DNA from: CAVRIA01 sp963721115
Lineage (GTDB): Bacteria > Desulfobacterota > Binatia > HRBIN30 > CADEER01
Direction of reading: 5' to 3'
DNA length: 64,000 bases
NCBI GenBank assembly: GCA_963721115.1
Contig: CAVRIA010000012.1
Span: 1 to 64,000, forward strand
Shown here: in pieces, positions 36,491-46,323 of the stretch
How the letters are laid out: each line of letters begins with the position of its first letter
How positions within the stretch are numbered: position 1 is the first letter of the stretch
Program-made: the position numbers and the translations under genes
The notes under the pieces: generated by a model
What the model was told of the DNA's origin: nothing
The model's database searches: none
Seen by the model: the letters and a program-made list of their open reading frames with translations, nothing else

Positions 36491-37056
36491 TTTGCCTCGT
36501 CCCCCTTCGAGAACGCGAGGAGTCGGCGCACGCTCTTTTCCGCGCAGAAGTGATCGAGGCCTTCGCGCACGACGTCGTAGGCCATCAACGGCTCGCCGGC
36601 GCGCAGCATGCGGTCGGCGAGGAGCTCGTAGAACTCAGGCGACTGCACCCAGAGATCGACTTCGCGACCCGCCCACAGGGACGCCAGGCGCGCCACACTG
36701 CCGGCCGCGTCGCGCAGCGACTGGCGGAGGTCGGAGAGCGCTGCAGCGACGGGCGGCGGCGGCGAAACGCCAGCCGCCCGCGTCAGCTGCCAGCCGGAAG
36801 CGAGAAGAGCGCGGATCGTCTGCAGCGCCGCCTGGCGATCGTACTCGCGCTCCTCCTCCGAGAGCTCGTCATAGGGCTTCAGGCCTGGGCGCTCCTTGCG
36901 CTGGTCGTCGCGCCGCGGGCCGTATTTCCAACCCTGCGCGAGCCGCCTTCCGGCCCAGACGTCGTGAACGTTGGCTGCAAGCCACTCGGTGAGATCGACG
37001 ATCCCGTGCGGCAGCTCGACGCGGGACGTGTCGAGGGGTTTGGATCGATCGGCCAT
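36487..37056 (-). CDS. RyR-domain protein
   Basis: About 189 residues and intact. Residues 27-90 match the prokaryotic RyR (ryanodine-receptor repeat) domain: NVHDVWAGRRLAQGWKYG, then RPGLKPYDELSEEEREYDRQ and AALQTIRALLASGW. The C-terminal half is helical with no recognised motif. Such domains are known mainly as ligand-binding modules beside STAND/TIR-type systems. A good ribosome site (GGAGGAAAGG at 37066-37075) precedes ATG 37056. It is the first gene of the minus-strand block and is coupled by GTGA overlap to the cyclase gene. Confidence 0.75.
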   Translation of the reverse strand: MADRSKPLDTSRVELPHGIVDLTEWLAANVHDVWAGRRLAQGWKYGPRRDDQRKERPGLKPYDELSEEEREYDRQAALQTIRALLASGWQLTRAAGVSPPPPVAAALSDLRQSLRDAAGSVARLASLWAGREVDLWVQSPEFYELLADRMLRAGEPLMAYDVVREGLDHFCAEKSVRRLLAFSKGDEAK

Positions 37057-37434
37057 AGCCCGCCTTTCCTCCATAAGCCGCATCGAGAGTCAGCCCCGGA
37101 GCGATCCCGGCACCGACAGGCCGGGCCGATCTTCTTCGCCGGCGATATCGCACCGGCGCGGAGATAGCCCAGGTCGGAGGCTCCCGGCAAGAGACACGTC
37201 GGTCACCGCACGGCGGCGCATCCGATCCGCCGCAGCTTGCCTTCGATGTGATGATCAGGACCTTTAGGTGCTGCCCTCCGCAGCGGGAGCTGGCTGCGGA
37301 GCACAACCTGGTGGGGCGGCGGGGCGGACTGTTGGGCAAAGCCCGGTTGCGCCCCTCTGGGGTTCAATTCCATTCCCAACACTCCAGCATCCAGCACTCC
37401 AGCTCAGAATCACTGCAGCACGCCTCGCAGAAGA
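37057..37434. other. Upstream region of the RyR-cyclase block with short repeats
   Basis: It must contain the promoter of the minus-strand block, but I see no clear consensus. At 37375-37410 there are degenerate CACTCCAG/CATCCAG units of the same short-period class seen after both variable repeats (AATCCAG and AAATCCAG units at about 21440 and 25210). No gene is supported. Confidence 0.4.
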
Positions 37435-37881
37435 TCAGACCTCCAGAATCACCAGCTCACCGCGCACGCGATCGCCGCGGACGCGCAGGCGCGCGACGGC
37501 GACCGGCAGCTTGAAGCGGCGCGGGCCGGCGCTGCCGGGGTTTAGATACAGGACGCCGTCGCGTTCCTCGAGGCGCGGGTGGTGCGAGTGCCCGGCGATG
37601 ACCGCCGCGAACCCCGCCGCCGCCGGATCGAGGGCGAGATCGTGAAGGTCGTGCAGGACCAGGAGTCGCGCTCGGTCGACGTCGACGCTCACGGTGTCGG
37701 GGACGCGCCGCGCCCACGCGCCGGCGTCGTTGTTGCCGCGCACCGCGTGGACCGGCGCGATCTGCGCCAGCGCGTCGAGCACGCCGGGGGCGCCGATGTC
37801 GCCCGCGTGCACGATGAGGTCCACGCCCGCCAGTGCCGCCAGTGCCTCCGGCCGCATCAGCCCGTGCGTGTCGGAGATCAC
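37435..37881 (-). CDS. Metallophosphoesterase, YfcE/MJ0936 type
   Basis: The core is complete: VISDTHGLMR (first metal ligands), LIVHAGDIGAPGVLDAL, AVRGNNDAGAW, VLHDLHD, VIAGHSHHPRLEERDGVLYL and NPGSAGPRR. These are all five calcineurin-like motifs. It probably hydrolyses phosphodiesters or phosphoesters with Mn2+ in the cytoplasm. The first usable start is GTG at 37881, directly on the first motif, giving only 148 residues; a few residues may be missing through an upstream indel (DVVV precedes in frame). Confidence 0.8.
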   Translation of the reverse strand: MISDTHGLMRPEALAALAGVDLIVHAGDIGAPGVLDALAQIAPVHAVRGNNDAGAWARRVPDTVSVDVDRARLLVLHDLHDLALDPAAAGFAAVIAGHSHHPRLEERDGVLYLNPGSAGPRRFKLPVAVARLRVRGDRVRGELVILEV

Positions 37882-37912
37882 CCCGACGACGACGTCCGGC
37901 GGCGGATGCTGG

Positions 37913-37967
37913 GTTCCCGCCCGAAGATTGCGGGAACGACGGACATGGGTCAGGCGGGAATTCCCGC
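37913..37967. terminator. Palindromes between xylA and the phosphoesterase gene
   Basis: GTTCCCGC (37913-37920) pairs with GCGGGAAC (37930-37937), forming an 8-bp stem. A perfect palindrome GCGGGAATTCCCGC lies at 37954-37967. They sit just past the xylA stop and could end or attenuate xylBA transcription. No U-tract follows. Confidence 0.4.
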
Positions 37968-38009
37968 GGCGAGCCTTTTCCGTCGGATCGACCCTCCTCG
38001 CCCCGCTTC

Positions 38010-39331
38010 TCAGATCACGCGGCGGTTGATCAGATTCTCCAGCATCTCCTGGCGGCCCGAGCGCGGGCGCGGCTCGATGCCGTCGGCCAACACGTGATCG
38101 GACAGATCGGCGAGGCTGCAGCTGGCCATCGAGGATGCGCTTGCCGAGCTCGCCCTGCCAGCCGGCGTAGCGGCGCTCGACGTGCGCGGCGAGCTCGCCT
38201 TCCTCGATCAGGCGCGCCGCTCCGAGCAGTCCGCGCGCCAGCGCGTCGATGCCGCCGACGTGGGCGTGGAACAGGTCGGACGCATCGATGCTCTGGCGCC
38301 TCAGCTTGGCGTCGAAGTTGAACCCGCCGGTGGCGAATCCGCCGCCGCGCAGGATCGTATAGAGGGCCAGGGTCATCTCCAGCGGATCGTTCGGGAACTG
38401 GTCCGTGTCCCAGCCGAGCAGCGGATCGCCGCGGTTGACGTCGGCGCTGCCGAACAGGTCGTTGGCGATCGCGTAGGCGATCTCGTGCTGGAAGCTGTGG
38501 CCGGCCAGGGTGGCGTGGTTGGCCTCGATGTTGAGCCTGATCTCCTTCTCCAAGTCCGTACTTGCGCAGGAACGCGTGCACCGCGGCGGCGTCGAAGTCG
38601 TACTGGTGCTTGGTCGGCTCCATCGGCTTCGGCTCGATCAGGAGCGTGCCCCGAAAGCCGATCCGGTGCTTGTGCTCGACGACCAGGTGCATGAAGCGCC
38701 CGAGCTGCTCCGACTCGCGGCGCAGGTCGGTGTTGAGCAGCGTCTCGTAGCCTTCGCGCCCGCCCCACAGCACGTAGTTGGCGCCGCCGAGCCGGTGCGT
38801 CGACTCGAGCGCCTTGCGCACCTGCGCCGCCGCGTAGGCGAAGACCTCCGGGTCCGGGTTGGTCGCGGCGCCGGCGGCGTAGCGCGGGTGGCCGAAGAGG
38901 TTCGCCGTGCCCCACAGCAGCGCCACGCCGGTGCGCTCCATCTCCGCTTCGACGCGCTCCAGAATGCGGTCGAGGTTGTCGTTGCTCTCGCGCAGCGTCG
39001 CTCCCTCCGGGGCGACGTCGCGGTCGTGAAAGGTGAAGAACGGCGCGCCCAGCTTCTCGAAGAACTCGAACGCCGCCCGCAGCTTGCGCTCGGCCAGCTC
39101 CATCGGCGTCGCCGCCCGCGAACCACGGGCGCTCGAAGGTGGCGGCGCCGAAGACGTCGCTGCCCGGCCAACAGAACGTGTGCCAGTAGCAGACGGCGAA
39201 GCGGAGATGGTCCTCCATCCGCTTGCCGAGCACGACCCGCTCGGCGTCGTAGTAGCGGAAGGCGAGCGGGTTGTCGCTGTCGGTCCCTCGTAGGCGATGC
39301 GGTCGATTTCGGCGAAGTACGGTCGATTCAT
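38010..39331 (-). CDS. xylA: Xylose isomerase (several frameshifts)
   Basis: Converts D-xylose to D-xylulose. Family landmarks in order: MNRPYFAEIDRIAYEG; AVCYWHTFCWPGSDVF; catalytic His/Asp in FFTFHDRDVAPEG; NYVLWGGREGYE; metal Glu/Lys in LLIEPKPMEPTKHQYDFD; NIEANHATLAGHSFQHE; metal Asp pair in GSADVNRGDPLLGWDTDQFP; end MLENLINRRVI. Total span fits about 440 residues. Four indels (about 39285, 39115, 38550, 38130) interrupt the frame, yet every catalytic motif is conserved, favouring sequence error over decay. It begins 20 bases after the xylB stop: one operon. Confidence 0.85.
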
Positions 39332-39351
39332 ACGGCCCCTCCTGGCGATGC

Positions 39352-40843
39352 TCACGACGCGGCGGCGAAGACGTCGCGCAGCTGGCGGTACAGGCGGCGA
39401 TAGACGTCGAGCCTCTCCCGGTAGCGCTCGCGCAGCGCCGGCTCGGGCTCGATCTGGCGCTCGATCGGCGGCTCGCCGCAGACGGCGCCGGGGTCCTCGC
39501 CGGTCGCCGCCAGACGCGCCAGGCGCGCCGCGCCGAAGGCCGGCCCGACCTCGCCCGCGGCGGCGTAGCGGAGCGGTACGTCGAGGACGCTGGCGAGAAT
39601 GCGCCCCCACAGCGGGCTGCGGGCGCCGCCGCCGATGACCACCACCCGATCGATCTCCGTCCCCGCGTCCTGCAATGCCCGTTGGCCGTCGGCGAAGGCG
39701 AACGCCACGCCCTCGAGCACGGCGCGGCCGAGATCGGCGCGCGTCGTGTCGTGGCGCAGGCCGAACCACACGCCCTTGGCGTCGGGGTCGTTGTGCGGCG
39801 TGCGCTCGCCGGAGAGGTAGGGGAGGAAGAGGACGTGCGAGGGGTCGCCGCCGCCGGCCTCGATCTCTTCGAGCAGGGCCGCCTCGCTCGCGGCACCGGT
39901 CGCCGCCGCCGCCCACGACAGGCAGCTCGCCGCGCTGAGGATGACCGACATCTGGTGCCACATGCCCGGAAGGCAGTGGCAGAAGGCGTGCACGCCGCCG
40001 TCGGGATTGGGCGCGAAGCGGTCGCCGGCGACGAAGTAGACCCCGGACGTGCCGAGGGAGAGAAAGGCGCGCCCCGGGCGCACCACGCCGACACCGACGG
40101 CGCCGGCGGCGTTGTCGCCGCCGCCGCCGGCGATGACGACGTCCGCCGGCATGCCCCAGGCGGAAGCGAGATCGCCGCGCAGCGTGCCGGTGGCGTGTAC
40201 GCCCTCGCAGAGGGCGGGCATGGCCGAAGCGGGCAGGTGCGTCGCCTCCAGCATGACCTCCGACCAGCGCCGGCGTCCGACGTCGAGCCACAGGGTTCCC
40301 GACGCGTCCGAGACGTCGGAGGCGTACTCGCCGCACAGGCGCAGGCGCAGGTAGTCCTTGGGCAGCAGAACCCGGGCGACGCGGCGGAAGACGTCGGGCT
40401 CGTGCTCCTCCACCCAGAGCAGCTTGGGCGCGGTGAAGCCGGGCATGGCGAGATTGCCGGTGATGCGCCGCAGAGCCGGGAGCGCGCCGCTCGAGCTCGG
40501 CGCACTGCGCGCCGCTGCGCCCGTCGTTCCACAGGATCGCCGGGCGCAGCACGCGGTCGCGCGCGTCGAGCAGCGTCGCCCCGTGCATCTGGCCGGAGAG
40601 ACCGATGGCGCGCAGCGCCGAGAGCTCCCGGCCGCGGCGCGCGCGCAGCGCCCCGATCGCCGCTTCCAGCGCCTCCCACCACGCCTGCGGGTCCTGCTCC
40701 GACCACAGCGGACGCGACCGCCGCACGGTCAGCGGCGCCGCCGCGCGGTCGACGACGCGCTGCTCGCCGTCGACCAGAACCGCCTTGACCGCCGAGGTGC
40801 CGAGATCGATGCCGAGGAACACGCGCGCCTCCCCAGCCCTCAC
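39352..40843 (-). CDS. xylB: Xylulokinase (one frameshift)
   Basis: FGGY-family kinase making xylulose 5-phosphate. N-terminal phosphate loop VFLGIDLGTSAVKAVLVD; substrate loop LSGQMHG; ILWNDGRSGAQCAELERR; then, after an indel at about 40480, MPGFTAPKLLWVEEHEPDVF, VIAGGGGDNAAGAVGVG, LSLGTSGVYF, YLSGERTPHNDPDAKGVWFG and the adenosine motif VVVIGGGARSPLW. Length about 495 residues is normal. First gene of xylBA. No xylR or transporter is visible nearby. Confidence 0.85.
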
Positions 40844-41019
40844 CTCAGCCCGACTCGCCCGCCCGCGTCAAGGCGCGGGTGTGCGGACGCGCGGAGGTGA
40901 TTCAGTGGATTCAGCGATCGCCCGCGCACCGGCTCACCTTCCGACCGGTCAACCAGTCTCCGTCTACGCCCCTCTCTCCGCGCTTGCGCGCGAAGCGGCG
41001 CGCCTCTAACCATGGGCGC

Positions 41020-41682
41020 GTGGATCCGTTACACGCCGCCCGCGTCCGGCGCCGCTTCGCCTACTTCGTGGTCTTCGTCGCGGCGACCGGGCTGTTCGCC
41101 TTCTTCTACCTGCGCGGCGCGACGCTGACGCCGGAAGCGGTGCGGCAGTCGGTGGCGGACTGGGGAGAGCTGGCGCCGCTGGTCTACATTCTCGTCGTCG
41201 CCGCCCGCCCCTTCGTCTTCTTCCCCTCCACCCTGCTCTTCATCGCCGCGGGCCTGGCGTTCGGACCGTTGTTCGGCACCCTGTACGCCGTCATCGGCGG
41301 CACCGTCGCCGCGGTCATCACCTTCGTGCTCGCCCGTTCCCTCGGCCGCGAGTTCGTCCAGGCTCGCCTCCCCGCCCGCCTGCAGCGCTTTCAGGAGAAG
41401 GAGTGGGGCGCCGGCCTGGTTTTCTTTCTGAACCTCGTGCCGATCGTCCCGATCACGGCGGTCAACTACGGGGCCGGGCTGTCGCGCGTCACCTTGCCGT
41501 ACTATACGCTGGCGGTCGTCGGCGGGCTGACGCCGCGCGTTTTCGCCTACAGCTTCTTCGGCGACTCCCTGCTCGAGCTCGGTTCGCCGCAGTTCTTCGC
41601 CGCGGTCGCGCTCCTCCTCCTGCTGATTGCCGTGCCGGCGTGGCTGCGCCGCCAATGGCTGGCGCGCGGCAAGACTCTCTGA
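41020..41682 (+). CDS. TVP38/TMEM64 family membrane protein
   Basis: About 220 residues with five to six membrane segments. The SNARE-associated/DedA-like core reads ARPFVFFPSTLLFIAAGLAF, GPLFGTLYAVIGGTVAAVIT, then LVPIVPITAVNYGAGLSRV. Family members are envelope membrane proteins, some acting in lipid movement. The GTG at 41020 is chosen because earlier codons are not hydrophobic or conserved. Divergent from xylB. Confidence 0.75.
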   Translation: MDPLHAARVRRRFAYFVVFVAATGLFAFFYLRGATLTPEAVRQSVADWGELAPLVYILVVAARPFVFFPSTLLFIAAGLAFGPLFGTLYAVIGGTVAAVITFVLARSLGREFVQARLPARLQRFQEKEWGAGLVFFLNLVPIVPITAVNYGAGLSRVTLPYYTLAVVGGLTPRVFAYSFFGDSLLELGSPQFFAAVALLLLLIAVPAWLRRQWLARGKTL

Positions 41683-41848
41683 AGCCCCGCCTAGCGTCGA
41701 CGCGGCACCGGCCCCGTCGCCCGAAATCACTCGATCGGTGTCGCGCGCCTGTGAAAAGACACTCAGGGGATTCCGCTGATGACGAACGAGCGATCGGATT
41801 CGAAGTGGCGGGTAGAATCAATCGGGCCGAGGCCAGTAGGCGCCGCCC

Positions 41849-42550
41849 TCAACGGCGCTCGTCGCTCTCCACCCGGCCGTCGACGATGCGGACGAGCCGG
41901 CGGGCGCGCTCGAGGACGCGCGGGTCGTGGGTGGAGAAGAGGAACGTGACGCCGTGCCGGCGGTTGAGCTCCTCCATGATGGCGAGGAGCCGGTCCGCGG
42001 TCTCCGAGTCGACGTTGGCGGTGGGCTCGTCGGCGAGCACCACGGCCGGATTGGCGGCGATCGCCCGGGCGATCGCCACCCGCTGCTGCTGTCCGCCGGA
42101 GAGCTCGTCGGGGCGCCGGTCCTCCAGCCCCTCGAGCCCCATCTCGGCGAACAGCGCGGCGATCCTCTTGCGGCGCGTCGCGTCGTCGGCCCCCTGCAGC
42201 ACCATCACGGTCTCCGCGTTCTCGTAGGCGGTGAGCACGGGGATCAGGTTGTAGGCCTGGAACACGAAGCCGATTCGATCGCGGCGCAGGTGGCTGAGCG
42301 CGCCGCGGCTCATGCCGCCCAGGTCGCGGCCCTCGATGCTCACGCGCCCGGAGGTCGGCCGGTCGAGGGCGCCGATGAGGTTGAGCAACGTCGTCTTGCC
42401 CGAGCCCGAAGGCCCGTACAGCGCCGTCAGCTCGCCCGCCCCGACGCGCAGGCTGAGGCCGCGCAGGGCGTACACCTCGACGCGTCCCTGCCGGTAGGTC
42501 TTGGTGACGTCGTCGACGGCGACGATCGATTCGGCCTGGCTGTTGGACAT
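41849..42550 (-). CDS. ABC transporter ATP-binding protein, LolD/MacB type
   Basis: 233 residues. Walker A GPSGSGKTTLLNLIG; Q-loop FVFQAYNLIPVLTAYENAE; signature LSGGQQQRVAIARAIA; Walker B AVVLADEPTANVDSE; H-loop FSTHD. This is the lipoprotein or macrolide exporter branch. Two FtsX-type permease genes precede it on the same strand with short gaps (12-17 bases), forming a complete transporter. A beta-propeller gene lies further upstream on the same strand. Confidence 0.9.
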   Translation of the reverse strand: MSNSQAESIVAVDDVTKTYRQGRVEVYALRGLSLRVGAGELTALYGPSGSGKTTLLNLIGALDRPTSGRVSIEGRDLGGMSRGALSHLRRDRIGFVFQAYNLIPVLTAYENAETVMVLQGADDATRRKRIAALFAEMGLEGLEDRRPDELSGGQQQRVAIARAIAANPAVVLADEPTANVDSETADRLLAIMEELNRRHGVTFLFSTHDPRVLERARRLVRIVDGRVESDERR

Positions 42551-42562
42551 GGGCCTCCCGAT

Positions 42563-43811
42563 TCAGACGAGTCGAATGGTCTCCACCGGCTCCACCCGAC
42601 CGGCCTTCCAGGCCGGGTAGATTCCGGCCGCCAGCGTCGCCAGCAGCGCCGAGATCGCGATCAGCACCGCGTTCTCCGGAAAGATTCCGACCTTGAGCAC
42701 CGGCGGAATCGCCACGCCCGCGACCTCGCTTCCCGCCTGTCCGATCAGGGCGCTGATGTCGATTCCGGTCGCGGCGAGATACAGATACGGCCCGACCGTG
42801 ATGGCCGTGCCGATCGTCAGACCGACCAGCCCCAGCCACAGGCTCTCGAGCATCACCATCTCGTAGATGTCGCGCGGGCTGTAGCCGATGGCCAACATGA
42901 TGCCGAACTCACGCATCCTCTCGGTGATGCTCACGAACAGCGTGTTGAAGATGCCGGCGGCGATGAGCACGGCGATGAGGATCTTCATGAAGTTCGCTCC
43001 GCCGACCTTCATGGCGATGAAGCCGGCCAGCCCCGCCTGGGTCTGGTACCAGGGCAGCGCCACCGCGTCGCCGTCGAGCCTCGCGCCCAGGCGCGCCGCC
43101 ACCTCGTCGCTGCGCGCGCTGGTCGCGGATGAAGACCGCCACCTCGGTCGCCTCGTTCGCGGCGTAGCCGAGGACGCGGCGCAGGGTATCGATGGGCAAC
43201 AGGCACAGACCGCCGTCGACGCTCGGCGCGCCGGTGCGCACGATGCCCGACACCCGCGCCAGGCCTTCGACGATCTGGCCGCGCTTGTCGGTCATCGTGT
43301 AGACGACCTTCTTGCCCAGGGTCACGCCGAGGTTGGCGGCCAATCGCTCGCCGAGCACGATGCCTTGCGTGTCCGCGCCGGCGAACATCGCACCCTCGGA
43401 GAAGGCATCGGCCACGGCCAGTGTGGTGGGGTCCTCGCGCGCCGGGTCGATGGCGACGAAGGTCGCGCCCTGGCTCTTGTGGGCGGTGGAGAGCAGGGTC
43501 TGTCCGACGATCCGGGTGACCGTCCGCAGCACGTCGGGGTCGGCGCGCGCGGCGGCGGCGATCGCCTCCGTGCCGCGCACGGTCCGGGCGAGGGTCGGCG
43601 CGTCGAGGAAGCCCTCGTTCTGCACGGTGACGTGGCCGCCCCCCAGGCGTGCGGCCAGATCGATCATGTCGGCCCAGTTGCGGTCCTGCATGGCGGTGAG
43701 CAGCACGGCGAGAAAGATTCCGAACGCGATGGAGGCCAGCGTCAGCGCGGTTCGGCGGCGATTGCGCCACAGATTCCGCCAGGCGATCCGCATCATCCGC
43801 GTCGGACCCAT
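42563..43811 (-). CDS. FtsX/LolE-family ABC permease, second subunit (one frameshift)
   Basis: N-terminal helix (RIAWRNLWRNRRRTALTLAS), periplasmic MacB-PCD-like region (VTVQNEGFLDAPTLARTVRG), then three C-terminal helices (GFIAMKVGGANFMKILIAVL, MREFGIMLAIGYSPRDIYEM). One indel near 43110 (after FIRDQRA) splits the frame; on either side the family pattern is normal. It lies between the other permease and the ATPase. Confidence 0.8.
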
Positions 43812-43828
43812 TCGATGCGCGTCCTCGC

Positions 43829-45043
43829 TCAACGGTGGTGGATCGCCTTGACGGGACTGAGCCAGGCCGCCTTCGCCGCCGGATAGACGGCGGCGAGGGC
43901 GACGACGAAGAGAAGCGTGAGCAGTGGGTCGATGAAGACCCGCGGCTCGACGACGCCCCGCCACACGGGATCGATCATGACCCCCATGACCGCCATGCCG
44001 CCGAGCCTCCCCATGTCGATGCCGACGGAGCGCAGGTACCACAGGCCGGGAAGCGCCAGCGCCGTCCCGACGGCGATGGCGAGGCCGGTCTGCACGGCGC
44101 ACTCGCCGAAGATCATCGACAGGACCTGCCCGGGTCCGAAGCCGATGGCCTTGAGGACGCCGAGCTCGCGAATGCGCTCGAAGACCGCCATGAGCATGGC
44201 GTTGAGGATGAGGATGCCGATGGCGATGTAGATGATGAGGAAGACGAGGACCATCAGGCCCCGTGCCGAGTCGAGCATCGACGCGAGCGTCGGCGACAGC
44301 TCCCGCCAGGTCTCGACGCGCTGGCCGGGCGCGAGCCGGCGGACGTCGGCCGCGAAGGCGGCGAGCTCCATGCCGGCGGGGCGGCGCAGGATGATCTCGT
44401 GCGCCCCCTTGGGCAGTACGAAGAACTGGCGGAAGGCCGCCTCGGTCATGAGGACCCCGGCGCGATCGATCCCCTCGCTCACGTTGCCGAGGACGCCGCG
44501 GACGACGAACAGGTCGTTGGCGGTGCTGCCGTCGGTGGCCTGGCTGAGAAGCACCAGCTCTTCGCCGGGCGCGGCCGCCAGCGCGAGCGCCAGCCGGCGC
44601 CCGAGCACCACGCCGCGCGGATCGGCGGGATCGAGCCAGCGACCGTTCTGCACCCGCTCGTCGATCTTGCTGACACGCCGATCCCGCTCGACGTCGAGGC
44701 CCTGCACCTGCACTCCCGCCGAGGCGTCCCGGGCCGCGCCGAGGGCGAAGCCGCGCAGCCGCGCCGAGGCCGCCCAGCCGCGCGCGTCGAAGCGGGCGAG
44801 CAGCGCGGCGGAGTCGTCGATCGCGGAGTAGAGCGACGGGTCGTCGCGGTAACCGGGCGCGTGGATCTGGACGTCGCCGAGCTCGAGGTCGAGGAGGTTG
44901 CGCTCCATCCCCTGCAGATAACCCTCGACGAGGCTGGAGTAGAGGACCATGACCGTGAAGGCCAGGGTGGTCGCGCCGACGGTCACCAGGGTGCGGCGCC
45001 GGTTGCGCCACACGTTGCGCCAAGCCAATTGAAAGAGACTCAC
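43829..45043 (-). CDS. FtsX/LolE-family ABC permease, first subunit
   Basis: 404 residues, intact. LFQLAWRNVWRNRRRTLVTV as the membrane start, a periplasmic domain of about 200 residues, then the FtsX core (MVLVFLIIYIAIGILILNAM, RIRELGVLKAIGFGPGQVLS) and a last helix ending YPAAKAAWLSPVKAIHHR. With its partner it would extract or export a lipophilic substrate across the inner membrane. Its stop lies 18 bases from the second permease start. Confidence 0.85.
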   Translation of the reverse strand: MSLFQLAWRNVWRNRRRTLVTVGATTLAFTVMVLYSSLVEGYLQGMERNLLDLELGDVQIHAPGYRDDPSLYSAIDDSAALLARFDARGWAASARLRGFALGAARDASAGVQVQGLDVERDRRVSKIDERVQNGRWLDPADPRGVVLGRRLALALAAAPGEELVLLSQATDGSTANDLFVVRGVLGNVSEGIDRAGVLMTEAAFRQFFVLPKGAHEIILRRPAGMELAAFAADVRRLAPGQRVETWRELSPTLASMLDSARGLMVLVFLIIYIAIGILILNAMLMAVFERIRELGVLKAIGFGPGQVLSMIFGECAVQTGLAIAVGTALALPGLWYLRSVGIDMGRLGGMAVMGVMIDPVWRGVVEPRVFIDPLLTLLFVVALAAVYPAAKAAWLSPVKAIHHR

Positions 45044-45063
45044 GCGTAGGCCCGCTTTCCGAG

Positions 45064-45082
45064 AGTGTACTACAACCTACAA
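45064..45082. repeat. CTACAAC repeat
   Basis: Two perfect tandem CTACAAC units lie between the beta-propeller stop and the permease start. Same class as the GTTGTAG/GGTTGTT repeats elsewhere. Confidence 0.35.
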
Positions 45083-45102
45083 CCGGACCGACAAAGCGCA
45101 CT

Positions 45103-46119
45103 TCACCGCGCGACGGCGTAGACCCGAATCTCCGCCTGCTGCGCCCCGCGCGCCGGCACCGCCAGGTAGAGACGTTCGCGCTCCGGCACGAACAGCGACG
45201 TCCGGGCGCCGGCCGCCGTGGGCAGGTGGGCGATGCGGGCGTAGTGATCGGCGTCGCGCTGCTCGAACACGTCGAGAAAACCGTCCCCGCCGGAGGCGTA
45301 GACGCGCTTGCGCGCACCGTCGTAGAAGATGTCGTCGGCGTCGCCCACGGCGTCGACATCGGCCACCACCTTGCCCGATTCCGTGTCGAAGACGACGAGC
45401 TTGGGAGGATGCCTGAGCCCGACCAGCAGGCGCTGGTGCGTCTCGTCCAGGGCGCTGGGGAAGTTCGCCCGGCCGTTCGGCAGCGCCCACCTCGCGACGA
45501 CGCGGCGCGCCTGCGTGTCGATGACCGCGATCTGGTTGGCGCCGGGAACGTTTACGAAGACCCGGTGCCGGCCCGATTCGACCGCGAAGGACTCCGGGTG
45601 TGCCGGCAGCCCGACGGCGCCGATCCGCTTGCCGCTCCGCGCGTCGACGATCCCGAGGCCGCCGGATCCGTAACCGACGTAGATGCGGCTCTTCGCGGCG
45701 TCGTATCGGACGCCATCCGCGTCGCCGGCGAAGGCAATGCCGCCCACCCTGCGCAGGCGTTTGCCGGAGACGATGTCGAGGACGCCGGTGCCGCCGTTGG
45801 CGACGAAGAGCTCGTTCTTCGCGGCGACGAAGGCGATCCCCTGCGGCTCGCGAAAGTTGGGCAGACTGCGAGTCCGCGTACCGTTGCGCAGGTCGAGGAC
45901 CTCGATGCTGTCGTTGCCGAGCGCGGCGACGAACAGGCGCCGACCGGGCAGGTCGATGGCCAGGTGGTCGATGCGCCCCCGCACGCCCGGCAACGGGATC
46001 GTCTGCACCAGCCGCAGCGGCACCTCGGCAAGTGCCGCCGCCGCGGTTGCCGCGACGAGCGCCGCGGCCGCGAGAGTTGCGGATCGCGCCGTACGGATCG
46101 CGGATCGAACGGGCCTCAT
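45103..46119 (-). CDS. Periplasmic YVTN/YncE-type beta-propeller protein
   Basis: About 338 residues with a signal peptide (RSATLAAAALVAATAAAALA). Then seven-blade-like repeats: DHLAIDLPGRRLFVAALGND, SIEVLDLRNG, GIAFVAAKNELFVANGGTG, VRYDAAKSRIYVGYGSGGLG and similar. No catalytic residues are evident; such proteins usually act as binding scaffolds outside the cytoplasm. A good ribosome site (GGAGGAGCG) precedes ATG 46119. It may belong with the exporter downstream. Confidence 0.8.
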   Translation of the reverse strand: MRPVRSAIRTARSATLAAAALVAATAAAALAEVPLRLVQTIPLPGVRGRIDHLAIDLPGRRLFVAALGNDSIEVLDLRNGTRTRSLPNFREPQGIAFVAAKNELFVANGGTGVLDIVSGKRLRRVGGIAFAGDADGVRYDAAKSRIYVGYGSGGLGIVDARSGKRIGAVGLPAHPESFAVESGRHRVFVNVPGANQIAVIDTQARRVVARWALPNGRANFPSALDETHQRLLVGLRHPPKLVVFDTESGKVVADVDAVGDADDIFYDGARKRVYASGGDGFLDVFEQRDADHYARIAHLPTAAGARTSLFVPERERLYLAVPARGAQQAEIRVYAVAR

Positions 46120-46323
46120 TTTCGCTCCTCCGTGATCTCGTCTTCCCTCACCCGGTGCGGCGGCGCAACGGCTACCTGGTGTCGAGTCCACGATAATTCT
46201 CAAATCGAGGGGGTCGTGCTCGTCCCACCCCTCTGCTCCCCGGTGCTGACTGGATTGCTCGCCCGGCCAGCTGGTAGAAGCCTGACGGGGCTCCTCGGCA
46301 AACGGAAGCACGGAGGTGACGAC

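Noticed and set aside
21291..37056. Prophage origin of the DGR block
   Set aside because: No capsid, tail, terminase, integrase or lysis gene is present; partners are TIR/STAND/cyclase genes.
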